A DNA stretch of 35,960 nucleotides, taken from UBA9732 sp963599445 (GTDB lineage: Bacteria; Spirochaetota; Spirochaetia; Sphaerochaetales; Sphaerochaetaceae). Of the stretch, positions 7,988 to 15,568 are shown piece after piece. A program made the translations under genes and the position numbers. The DNA is taken from contig CAVBWZ010000020.1 of NCBI GenBank assembly GCA_963599445.1, positions 1-35,960 on the forward strand, read 5' to 3'. The notes below the pieces were generated by a model. It was not told the origin of the DNA. It did no database searches and was given only the letters and a program-made list of their open reading frames with translations. How positions within the stretch are numbered: position 1 is the first letter of the stretch; each line of letters starts with the position of its first letter.

Positions 7988-8812
7988 TTACTTGATGTTG
8001 TTGACTTCCTCAACGCTCAGGCTTGCAGCCTTGGCTATGACTTCGACAGGAACACCTTGTTCCTTGAAGCTCTTGACCATGCGGTTCACCGCATTTGCTT
8101 CGCCCTTGGCCTCTCCCTCGTCGTATTTGTCCTTGAGAAGGAACTCCAGCTTCATGTACTCTTTCCTCCAGTCGTCGTTTCTGTTGTACCTCTGCACGTA
8201 CTTGTCCAGAACCGTCACAAGCTCGCTCCTGGTCTCCATCCCTATGGCTCCGACACCGCCGTTCAGGTATCTGAAAAGCTCGTCCATGTCAAGGTTGGAT
8301 TCCCCTTTGGAACCCTTGCTGTTCAGGAACATGATATACCTGCGGTCTCCAAGTGGCAAGCCTTGGACGTTCTCGCACATGGTGGCGAACCTGTAGACCT
8401 TCTCGTCCCTCTCGAACGGGTCGAACGTGCACAGAAATATCACGTAGCTCGTCCTTATGTCTCCAAAGCCTTCTCCCTTGTCCAGCATGCCTACATCCAT
8501 GGATGACGAATACAGCCTGGCCCTCTCCGCAAGGTCCGTGATTGATGTCCTCTGCAGCTCTATGTCGTAGACCGTCCTTCCATCGTCGAAGTATACATCG
8601 AGTCTCACGCCCCTTCTCATGGGGTCTGACAGTATGCTCTTCTCGGACTCCGGATGCCTTGCGTACCTTATGTCCGCTATGCGGTGCTCCTCTCCGAAAA
8701 TGGCCTCCAGCAGCTTGATGCAGGCCTTCTTGTTCTTCATGACGGTGGTGAACATGAAGTTGTTCTCCAGAGCCACGTCGTTCCTGTTCCTTACAACTGC
8801 GTTTTCCTTCAT
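7988..8812 (-). CDS. Rpn family PD-(D/E)XK nuclease / transposase-like protein
   Basis: This 274-residue product matches the PDDEXK_2 (PF12784) / Rpn recombination-promoting nuclease family. An N-terminal 'NDVALENNFMFTTVM' block is followed by the nuclease core with RLDVYFDD...YDIELQ, matching the D...E-x-Q active-site pattern. 'RARLYSSSMDVGMLDKGEGF' and 'SYVIFLCTFDPF' are also typical. The C-terminus has a charged helix (EGEAKGEA) and a short helical tail ending in 'LSVEEVNNIK'. I prefer the ATG at 8812, which follows AGAGAGG at good spacing; the frame stays open to 8947 but that extension looks non-native. Family members act in RecA-independent recombination and spread as multicopy genes in gut bacteria. 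The gene appears intact. Confidence 0.85.
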   Translation of the reverse strand: MKENAVVRNRNDVALENNFMFTTVMKNKKACIKLLEAIFGEEHRIADIRYARHPESEKSILSDPMRRGVRLDVYFDDGRTVYDIELQRTSITDLAERARLYSSSMDVGMLDKGEGFGDIRTSYVIFLCTFDPFERDEKVYRFATMCENVQGLPLGDRRYIMFLNSKGSKGESNLDMDELFRYLNGGVGAIGMETRSELVTVLDKYVQRYNRNDDWRKEYMKLEFLLKDKYDEGEAKGEANAVNRMVKSFKEQGVPVEVIAKAASLSVEEVNNIK

Positions 8813-9028
8813 ATCGTACCTCTCTTGATTTGGATTGAAGGGTCTTGGAAGCCCTTCATAATACCAAATACGAGAAACCTGCAATTTCCATTCACGGTTT
8901 TCGAAGGTTTTTTGGAATTTTTTTTGATGTGTCCAATATAATTCCAAACAACGAAATCAATTATGCAAAGCAAGACGAAACCGTTTGTTTGTTATGAAAC
9001 CCACATCAAAAAACATTTCGAAAGTATG
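8813..9028. other. Intergenic region between the Rpn gene and tRNA-Tyr
   Basis: This AT-rich divergent region holds a hairpin (GAAGGG 8837-8842 with CCCTTC 8852-8857) in the leader of the minus-strand nuclease gene. It also holds an 8-base inverted repeat (TTGGAATT 8912-8919, AATTCCAA 8940-8947) enclosing a T8 run. The inverted repeat could be an operator or part of the nuclease promoter. I could not define a convincing -35/-10 pair for the minus strand. Confidence 0.45.
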
Positions 9029-9057
9029 TTGACTTTTTGGGTGAAATAATCTACATT
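9029..9057 (+). promoter_or_regulatory. Sigma-70 promoter of tRNA-Tyr
   Basis: A -35 element TTGACT (9029-9034) is separated by exactly 17 bases from a -10 element TACATT (9052-9057). Transcription would start around 9064, a few bases before the mature tRNA 5' end at 9069. This is the best sigma-70-type promoter I can see in the window. Confidence 0.8.
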
Positions 9058-9068
9058 TTGCAAGTCAT

Positions 9069-9150
9069 GGAGAGGTTCCCGAGCGGTCAAAGGGGGCAGA
9101 CTGTAAATCTGTTGGCTCAGCCTTCGAAGGTCCGAATCCTTCTCTCTCCA
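9069..9150 (+). tRNA. tRNA-Tyr (anticodon GTA)
   Basis: This is an 82-base class II tRNA with a long variable arm. The acceptor stem GGAGAGG pairs with TCTCTCC (one G-U), the discriminator is A, and CCA is not encoded. The anticodon GTA is at 9103-9105 in the loop CTGTAAA. The sequence closely follows bacterial tRNA-Tyr, including the D-arm and the variable arm. Oddity: the T-loop reads TCCGAAT rather than TTCGAAT, so position 55, normally the pseudouridine that contacts G18, is C. A hairpin follows directly. Confidence 0.95.
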
Positions 9151-9154
9151 ACTT

Positions 9155-9184
9155 CAAGGTCTTCTTCGAAAGAGGAAGACCTTG
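9155..9184 (+). terminator. Hairpin after tRNA-Tyr, GAAA tetraloop
   Basis: A 13-pair stem (9155-9167 with 9172-9184, one G-U) closes on a GAAA tetraloop, five bases after the tRNA. It is followed only by ATTGTCT rather than a solid T run, so termination may be partial. Read-through would carry transcription into the YkgJ-dnaG-rpoD operon. Confidence 0.6.
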
Positions 9185-9236
9185 ATTGTCTATAGACGTT
9201 TTTTCAAGGAAACTAAGGTTTCCTACAGGGACTGCC

Positions 9237-9677
9237 ATGAGTAGCTGTTTCTACGAAAAAGGACTCCGTTTCGAATGCCAATGCTGCAACTACTGCTGCA
9301 GCACAGAGCCGGGCTATGTCCTTTTGGGCGAGGACGATGTCTCTAGAATGGCATCGTGCCTTGGTGTTGACAGAAAGAAATTCATAGATACCTACTGCCG
9401 CTATGTGGATATGGGCGCATTCAAGATGCTAAGCCTGAAGGAGAAGGGCAACTACGACTGCATATTCCTCTGCGAAAAAGGATGCACAGTGTACAAGGCC
9501 CGTCCAAGGCAGTGCATGACATATCCGTTCTGGGCGCATGTGCTTGAAAGCGAAGAGACGTGGAACGAAGAGGCCAAGGCCTGTCCAGGGATAGGCAAGG
9601 GAAGGCTCTATACCAAGAAGGAGATTGAAGAGAAGCTTCAATTCCGTATGGACAACAAGCCAATCATGGTGCTTTAG
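9237..9677 (+). CDS. YkgJ-like cysteine cluster protein
   Basis: This 146-residue protein belongs to the CxxCxxCC family (PF03692). An N-terminal cluster of six Cys (residues 4-21, including CQCCNYCC) and further Cys in 'CIFLCEKGCTVYKARPRQCMTYPFW' are the family signature. They are thought to bind zinc or an iron-sulfur cluster; the biochemical role is not established. I chose the ATG at 9237 with CAGGGA upstream. A TTG at 9186 is in frame but lies next to the tRNA terminator. A 7-pair hairpin (9207-9213 with 9218-9224) sits in the leader. The stop codon abuts the dnaG start, so the two genes are surely co-transcribed. Confidence 0.88.
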   Translation: MSSCFYEKGLRFECQCCNYCCSTEPGYVLLGEDDVSRMASCLGVDRKKFIDTYCRYVDMGAFKMLSLKEKGNYDCIFLCEKGCTVYKARPRQCMTYPFWAHVLESEETWNEEAKACPGIGKGRLYTKKEIEEKLQFRMDNKPIMVL

Positions 9678-11474
9678 ATGGCAAAGTATTCTGAAGCGGT
9701 CATAGAGGACATAAAGAACAGACTTCCTGTAAGCGAGGTCGTATCCCAGTATGTGAAGCTCACAAGAAAGGGCGACAGGCACTGGGGCTTGTGTCCGTTC
9801 CATCATGAGAAGACCCCTTCGTTCACGGTCCTTGACAGCGGTGGGTTCTACAAGTGCTTTGGCTGTGGGAAAGGCGGCTCCATATTCGACTTCGTCATGG
9901 AGATGGAGCATGTGAGCTTTCCAGAGGCGGTCGAGATCCTTGCAAAGAAGGCCGGCATTGAGCTCAAGGAGGAGTCTGAGGGCGAAAAGCGTCAGTACAG
10001 CAAGCAAAAAGCCATTGGCGAACTGTACGACAGGCTGTACAAGACATACCACACGATACTTCTGACCCATCCACAGGCGCAGGCTGCGCGCGACTACCTT
10101 GCAAAGAGGAAGGTGTCTGCCGACACCATAGAGAAGTTCCAGCTTGGCTATGCCCCAGACGACCCAAAGTGGCTGTACGGATTTCTAAGGAAGAACAACT
10201 ATTCGGACGAGGTGCTCAAGGAAAGCGGACTTTTCAGCCGCAACTACGAGACTCTGCCTCTTTTCAGAAACAGGATAATGTTCCCCATAAGGACATGGCA
10301 GGGAAACTGCGTGGCCTTTGGCGGAAGAGACCTTTCAGGCGAGAGCAGGGCAAAGTACATAAATACGCCTGATACTGCGATATACAGCAAGAGGAACGTC
10401 CTATTTGGTTTCTACGAAAGCCTTTCCACAATAAAGGAGAAGAAGGAGATCACGCTCTGCGAAGGCAATTTCGATGTCATCTCTCTTCATCAGTCTGGCC
10501 TTACATATGCTGCAGCCCCACTTGGGACGGCGTTCACTGAGGAGCAGGCAAAGCTCATAAAGAGATACTGCGACAGGGTGAACCTTTTGTTCGATTCCGA
10601 CTCCGCAGGCCAGAACGCCACGGCCAAAGCCCTGCTCATATGCCAGAGGCTTGACCTCACGAACTTTGTGGTGAAACTGGAGGGTGCAAAGGATGCCTCC
10701 CAGATGCTTGAGGAGCAAGGGGAGCAAATGCTTGCAAAAAGCGCTGTAAATGCTGTTGCAGGCTTTTCTTATCTTGTATCATCGGCCTTAAAAATGTATG
10801 ATATACGGCAGCCTAAAGGCAAATCATCTGTTTTCAAGGAGGTTAGGCCTTACCTTGACGCGACGAGCTCAGACATCGAGCGTCAGGGATATATAAAATA
10901 TCTTTCAGACGTCCTTCGCATCCCGGAGGAGAAGATATTGAGCGACTACATGAAGCAGCGGGGCACAGAGCCTGAACCCAAAGAGGAAGAGAAGGCAACG
11001 ATAGGTATTGCGTACAATCCGCTCAAGGCTTCCACGGAACTCAATGCAATGCTCATTCTAATGAAGAACAGGGATCTTTTCGAACGCTTCAGAACGAAGG
11101 TTAAGGTATCGGACATGGTCGATCCTTTGGCTAGGAAGCTCTATACCGTTCTTGAAGATGCTTCGCGTCAGGATGTACGGACCCCTGAAATGCTTCTTCA
11201 GATGATCGAGCAGCAGGAACTGAAGGATCTTACAGTTACCGCATTCGCCAGTCCAATGTACGACAGGTCCAATGCAGAGAAGGTCTTGGAGGACGCAGTG
11301 CTCCAGATAAGGCTTCGTCGCCTTGAGGAGAAGCGAAACAGAGTGCTCAGACTTCTAAGCAGCGGAGAGATGGAGAATATGGACGCAAGTGAGGTTGGGC
11401 AGTATCTTTCAATGAAGGCTTCGTTGGACAAGGACATCGAAGAACTCAAGGAAGAGATGGAACACAGGGAATAG
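9678..11474 (+). CDS. dnaG: DNA primase DnaG
   Basis: The enzyme synthesises RNA primers at the replication fork. The 598-residue product has the CHC2 zinc-binding domain at its N-terminus (Cys39, His42, Cys60, Cys63 in 'LCPFHHEKTPSF' and 'YKCFGCGKGG'). The catalytic core follows, with 'FGGRDL' and the TOPRIM motifs EGNFDVI (about 260) and LLFDSDSAG (about 304). A helical C-terminal region would contact the replicative helicase. The start ATG directly follows the stop of the cysteine cluster gene, and rpoD starts two bases after the dnaG stop. This preserves the classic primase-sigma factor coupling of the macromolecular synthesis operon, here without rpsU. Confidence 0.97.
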   Translation: MAKYSEAVIEDIKNRLPVSEVVSQYVKLTRKGDRHWGLCPFHHEKTPSFTVLDSGGFYKCFGCGKGGSIFDFVMEMEHVSFPEAVEILAKKAGIELKEESEGEKRQYSKQKAIGELYDRLYKTYHTILLTHPQAQAARDYLAKRKVSADTIEKFQLGYAPDDPKWLYGFLRKNNYSDEVLKESGLFSRNYETLPLFRNRIMFPIRTWQGNCVAFGGRDLSGESRAKYINTPDTAIYSKRNVLFGFYESLSTIKEKKEITLCEGNFDVISLHQSGLTYAAAPLGTAFTEEQAKLIKRYCDRVNLLFDSDSAGQNATAKALLICQRLDLTNFVVKLEGAKDASQMLEEQGEQMLAKSAVNAVAGFSYLVSSALKMYDIRQPKGKSSVFKEVRPYLDATSSDIERQGYIKYLSDVLRIPEEKILSDYMKQRGTEPEPKEEEKATIGIAYNPLKASTELNAMLILMKNRDLFERFRTKVKVSDMVDPLARKLYTVLEDASRQDVRTPEMLLQMIEQQELKDLTVTAFASPMYDRSNAEKVLEDAVLQIRLRRLEEKRNRVLRLLSSGEMENMDASEVGQYLSMKASLDKDIEELKEEMEHRE

Positions 11475-11476
11475 AG

Positions 11477-13483
11477 ATGACAGAGGAAAACAAACAGGAA
11501 ATACTGCAGAAGCTGATCTACTCGGCTCAGAACGAAAACAAATTCACTGTATCGGACTTGAAGGAGTACCTTTTGTCCGAGCATGTCGATGCCGATGAGG
11601 ACATCGAATACTTCAGGAACCAACTCGAGAAGAAGAATCTGATAATCTCTGAAAGCGATGCAGAAACTCCGGATTTCATAGAGGAGCCTCCAACTGACGA
11701 AATGGAGGAGATCGAGGACGAAGAGGATGACGATGCCCTTCTGGGTGGAGACGAAGACGACGATATCCTCGCTGACGACATAGATGCACTGGACGTCCAG
11801 GAACCGGCTGAGCCAGAGGATGAGGCCGATGACGAAGATGACGACGATCTGGACGAAGAGGATGACAGAATAGACGAGAAGGACTCGTACACCAAAAGCT
11901 TCATCCTTGAGAACTTCAACGACGGTTCGGGCCCAATGGACACCATGGCCAACATAGACGAGGACGTGGAGCATGCCGTCCATAGACCATCGGTCCTTGG
12001 TACGGACAAGGGCGAAACAAGCTCAGACGACCCAATTAGGCTCTATCTCCGCGAGATTGGAAAGGAAACGCTCCTTACCGCAGAGGAGGAGGTCGAGCTT
12101 TCCAAACAGATGGAGGAGGGTGCTCTCATAATAAAGGGTGTCATCCACAAGTCCGGCATAATGATCACATGCTTTGCGAACATCCTTGAAAAGCTCAACA
12201 CCCGCTACGAGGATGCCGAGGACTATAGCGCAAAGGACCAGAAGGAGCTCATAACGGAGCAGAAAAGATACTCCACCTTCTACAAGGAGTCCCTCAAGGA
12301 GTTCCAGAGCGCACTTCGCAACTACGTGGAGCTCAAGCAGAACAAGCTTGCATCCGGCGAAGAGGTCCTCAAGAACGACGAACTTGTAAAGAAGAAGAAC
12401 CAGCTTCTCAAGAAGCTCTCGCAGATAGAGCTTCAGCCTGAAGAGATAAACATGTTCACAGACAAGTTCATCAATGCTGAGCATGACATAAACGAACTCA
12501 AGAACAACAGGACGATCCTTGAAGATAAGCTCCATGTCTCCAACGACAAGGAGGTCAGGCAGCTATCGAGGGACCTTGTCACCACAAGCAAGCGCGACGC
12601 TGTCGAGCAGCGCCTTCAGATGCAGCTTGAAGACATAAAGGAGCTCATCACACAGTACCAGACCACTGTGAGGAGCCTTAGGAAGATCGAGTTCGAGTTC
12701 GAGGACAGCTGCGATGTCATCCTGGCCCAGGCCCAGGAGATAAAGCGCGGAATGAAGATGCTCAAGACAGCCAAGGACAGGCTCATTCAGGCAAACCTTA
12801 GGCTTGTCGTCTCCATTGCCAAGAAATACACAAACAGAGGCCTTCATTTCTTCGATCTCATCCAGGAAGGGAACATTGGCCTCATAAAGGCGGTTGAGAA
12901 GTTCGAGTACCGCAAGGGCTACAAGTTCTCAACATACGCCACCTGGTGGATAAGACAGGCCATTACAAGAAGCATAAGCGACCAGGCAAGGACGATCAGG
13001 GTTCCAGTCCACATGATAGAGCAGATAAACAAGGTCGTCCGTGAGTCCAGAATGCTCATGCAGACGCTTGGAAGGGAGCCGACCGATGAGGAGATCGCCC
13101 AGAAGCTCGGTTGGCCAGAGAGCAAGGTCAAGACCGTCAAGAACGTTGCAAGGGAGCCTATAAGCCTTGAGACCCCTGTTGGAGAGGAGGAGGATTCCCT
13201 TCTTTCGGACTTCATAGAGGACAAGGAAGTCGAGAACCCCGCGACGCAGACATCGTTCGCACTGCTTCAGGAGCAGCTTCAGGAAGTACTTTCCACACTT
13301 CCACCAAGAGAGCAGGAGGTTCTCAAGATGCGTTTTGGCCTTGAGGACGGATACTCATTGACACTGGAAGAAGTTGGGTTGTATTTTGAAGTGACAAGAG
13401 AAAGGATCAGACAGATCGAAGCCAAGGCACTCAGAAGGCTCAGACATCCAAAGCGTGCCAAGAAACTCAAGGATTACGTTTGA
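11477..13483 (+). CDS. rpoD: RNA polymerase primary sigma factor (sigma-70)
   Basis: The product is a 668-residue housekeeping sigma factor. Region 1.1 (about 1-60) is followed by an unusually long acidic tract (about 68-140) and region 1.2 ('DDPIRLYLREIG'). A large non-conserved domain (about 210-400) precedes region 2 (about 435-510), which contains 'NLRLVVSIAKKYTNRGL', 'DLIQEGNIGL' and 'YKFSTYATWWIRQAI', all nearly invariant. Region 3 and region 4 follow, with the helix-turn-helix 'LTLEEVGLYFEVTRERIRQI' at about 629-650. It is longer than the typical 600-620 residues because of the acidic and non-conserved insertions. Translation is likely coupled to dnaG. Confidence 0.97.
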   Translation: MTEENKQEILQKLIYSAQNENKFTVSDLKEYLLSEHVDADEDIEYFRNQLEKKNLIISESDAETPDFIEEPPTDEMEEIEDEEDDDALLGGDEDDDILADDIDALDVQEPAEPEDEADDEDDDDLDEEDDRIDEKDSYTKSFILENFNDGSGPMDTMANIDEDVEHAVHRPSVLGTDKGETSSDDPIRLYLREIGKETLLTAEEEVELSKQMEEGALIIKGVIHKSGIMITCFANILEKLNTRYEDAEDYSAKDQKELITEQKRYSTFYKESLKEFQSALRNYVELKQNKLASGEEVLKNDELVKKKNQLLKKLSQIELQPEEINMFTDKFINAEHDINELKNNRTILEDKLHVSNDKEVRQLSRDLVTTSKRDAVEQRLQMQLEDIKELITQYQTTVRSLRKIEFEFEDSCDVILAQAQEIKRGMKMLKTAKDRLIQANLRLVVSIAKKYTNRGLHFFDLIQEGNIGLIKAVEKFEYRKGYKFSTYATWWIRQAITRSISDQARTIRVPVHMIEQINKVVRESRMLMQTLGREPTDEEIAQKLGWPESKVKTVKNVAREPISLETPVGEEEDSLLSDFIEDKEVENPATQTSFALLQEQLQEVLSTLPPREQEVLKMRFGLEDGYSLTLEEVGLYFEVTRERIRQIEAKALRRLRHPKRAKKLKDYV

Positions 13484-13514
13484 TTTTATATATAGATAGG
13501 TAGGAGTAAGGTAA

Positions 13515-14351
13515 ATGAAGGAAATCTACAACACACTCAGCCAGCTTCAGGACGTTTTGGCTAGGATGTTTGAAATCGAAGACAAGATCAAGGAAATTCC
13601 AAAGGCTTTGGCCGACAAGGAAGCCGTGCTGCAAAAGACAAAGATTACTTACCTTGAACTTCATGACAAGAGCGAGAAAGTGAAGGAAGAGCTCAAGAAC
13701 CTCCGCATCAGGCTTGATGAGGCCGGAGTGAAGAGGGAGACCAGCGAGAAGATGATGGAGACCATCACCCAGGCTAGGGAGTTCGAGACCCTTCAGAAAG
13801 AGATAGAGGATGCAAAGAACGCTGAGCAGACGCTCAGAAAGAGCCTCATTGCCAAAGAGAAGTTCTATGACGAGCTCAACATGAAGCTCTCCGTACAGGA
13901 GGAGATCATGGCTCAGCAGACCCAGGAGGTCGAAGAGGAGACCGCCGTCAAGGATGCTCTCATTGCAGAGAACCAGGCCATCCTCGATGAAATCGTCGCA
14001 AAGAAGAACGAGCTTGCCAAGGACCTTGATCCAAACCTCGTGTTCAAGTTCGAGAGGATCATCAGAAACAAGGGCGGTGTTGGAATCGTTCCAGTGCATT
14101 CCATCGTCTGCGAAGGCTGCCACATGACGCTTCCTGCCCAGTTCGTCAACGATGTAAGGCGTGAAGACGAGATAAAGTTCTGCCCGTACTGCAGCAGAGT
14201 CCTCTACTACGAAGAGAGCGAGGACAGCGAGCATCTTGACGCTCTGTTCGATGCTTCCGAGGATGTGGAAGACGGCGACGAAGATGGTGGCGACGACAAC
14301 GATGGAGGTTTCATCTCCGACGACGAGTTCAGCAACCTCGACACTCTTTGA
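13515..14351 (+). CDS. Coiled-coil protein with C4 zinc ribbon
   Basis: This 278-residue protein has a long coiled coil (about 5-175, rich in Glu and Lys heptads). A C4 zinc ribbon follows (CEGCHM... FCPYC, about 199-225), matching the zf-RING_7/PF02591 family found in many bacteria. The function is poorly defined; nucleic-acid binding has been proposed for relatives. It ends in an acidic tail of about 45 residues with many Asp and Glu. AGGAG lies eight bases before the ATG. The position directly after rpoD and before rnpB is a spirochaete-like arrangement. Confidence 0.85.
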   Translation: MKEIYNTLSQLQDVLARMFEIEDKIKEIPKALADKEAVLQKTKITYLELHDKSEKVKEELKNLRIRLDEAGVKRETSEKMMETITQAREFETLQKEIEDAKNAEQTLRKSLIAKEKFYDELNMKLSVQEEIMAQQTQEVEEETAVKDALIAENQAILDEIVAKKNELAKDLDPNLVFKFERIIRNKGGVGIVPVHSIVCEGCHMTLPAQFVNDVRREDEIKFCPYCSRVLYYEESEDSEHLDALFDASEDVEDGDEDGGDDNDGGFISDDEFSNLDTL

Positions 14352-14376
14352 TTTCGCTTTTCGATATTTGAATCGT

Positions 14377-14716
14377 AAGGTTCTTCAAGCAATCGCTTTG
14401 GCGCTGGTCTTCCAGCGCCCGAGAGGAAAGTCCGAGCTCCATAGGACATGACGCCGGGTAACGCCCGGGAGCCGTAAGGCTACAGACAGTGCAACAGAAA
14501 GCAAACCGCCTGCTTTGCAGGTAAGGGTGAAATGGTGGGGTAAGAGCCCACCGGGAGTGCAGCAATGCACTTCGCATGGTAAACCTCGTCAGGAGCAAGG
14601 CCAAGAAGCGTGTGGGTTGTCCGCCCGATACACGCGGGTAGGCTGCTAGATGCTGCCGGCAACGACAGTGCCAGATAGATGATTGCATAAACAGAACTCG
14701 GCTTATGAAGGGCCTT
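14377..14716 (+). ncRNA. rnpB: RNase P RNA, bacterial class A
   Basis: This is the catalytic RNA that matures tRNA 5' ends. Evidence includes the P3 hairpin (GGCGCTGG TCTT CCAGCGCC), the conserved GAGAGGAAAGTCCGAGCTCC block, ACAGAAAGCAAACCGCC, GGTAAGGGTGAAA with GGTAAGAGCCCACCG, and the 3' core ACAGAACTCGGCTTAT. The ends pair as P1 (AAGG..CTTC..AAGC with GCTT..GAAG..CCTT), which sets the boundaries to within a few bases. T runs at 14716-14719 and 14722-14728 follow P1 and probably terminate transcription. It lies between the zinc-ribbon gene and a lipoprotein gene. Confidence 0.95.
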
Positions 14717-14741
14717 TTTACTTTTTTTAAAGGGGGATTGT

Positions 14742-15542
14742 ATGAAAAGACATTCTTTTTTTGCAGTCTCCCTTTTTCTTCTGCTTTCATCATTGCTCCT
14801 TGTCTCCTGCATGGATGCAGACAAAAGCTATAGGGAAGGGGACTACGAAGGGGCTGTTAAGGCCCTTGAATGGAAGAAGGTTCTGTCCAACGACGACTAC
14901 ATCATAAAGGCCGACAGTCTTTTCGCATTGGGTCGCTACGATGAGGCCCTGAAGAACTACATGCTTTTCCTCCTTCTTTCCGATTCCTCCGCCCCGCAAC
15001 GCCAACATGCAGTCAGCCGTTTCGTCCAACTGAACGGCTACGATTCGCTTACGGTCCTCATAGTCGATAAGTCCGATGGCTTTGAAGCCAGAAAAGCGCT
15101 GTATAAGGCATACGTTGGACTTGGCGATACAGAGCGTGCCGTCGATATCATCGGTCTGTTGTCCAATGAGATGACCCATGCCCAGCTTGTTTCGTTCGTG
15201 TTGGAGCGTCCCGTAGGCGGCGATGCCATAGCCAAGCTCTTTTCTTCGTGGCAGAAGGAGTTGCAGGATTCGGACAAAGAGATTTTTCTGGATTTGCTGT
15301 GCAGCTATTCGGAGATGGATGGACTTGATGAGCAGTCCACGAGGATATGCCTTGAGACCACGGATGCCATGATTGGAGATTCGTACTACACTCAGGACGA
15401 TGTATTGCTTTCCAAGTTGCTGAAGACCAAGGGTAACATCCTTGAAAAGCTGTATGATAGGATAAATGCAAGGATGTATTGGAATCAGGCATACAGACTC
15501 AACCCAAACGATGAGTCACTTGTGGAAAAGCTTGGTAGATAA
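14742..15542 (+). CDS. TPR-containing lipoprotein
   Basis: The 266-residue product starts with a signal peptide ending in LLVSC, a clear lipobox with Cys at about residue 23. AGGGGG precedes the ATG. Tetratricopeptide-like helices are visible at about 28-75 ('YREGDYEGAV', 'ADSLFALGRYDEALKNYMLF') and near the C-terminus ('YDRINARMYWNQAYRLNPND'). It is probably a periplasmic scaffold anchored in a membrane. It follows RNase P RNA and precedes the radical SAM gene by 26 bases, suggesting it heads a three-gene transcript. I know no specific function. Confidence 0.82.
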   Translation: MKRHSFFAVSLFLLLSSLLLVSCMDADKSYREGDYEGAVKALEWKKVLSNDDYIIKADSLFALGRYDEALKNYMLFLLLSDSSAPQRQHAVSRFVQLNGYDSLTVLIVDKSDGFEARKALYKAYVGLGDTERAVDIIGLLSNEMTHAQLVSFVLERPVGGDAIAKLFSSWQKELQDSDKEIFLDLLCSYSEMDGLDEQSTRICLETTDAMIGDSYYTQDDVLLSKLLKTKGNILEKLYDRINARMYWNQAYRLNPNDESLVEKLGR

Positions 15543-15568
15543 CTGGTTTGTAATTAAGGAATTGTGAA

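Noticed and set aside
8813..8947. Upstream extension of the Rpn-like protein to 8947
   Set aside because: The extra 45 residues lack family similarity, and a good ribosome site precedes the ATG at 8812.
9069..9150. tRNA-Tyr as an integration site for a mobile island
   Set aside because: I saw no duplicated tRNA 3' end elsewhere in the window, and no integrase gene.
11198..12009. Long open frames antisense to dnaG and rpoD
   Set aside because: They mirror the biased codon use and the acidic tract of the real genes (Ser- or Val-rich shadows) and have no start signals.
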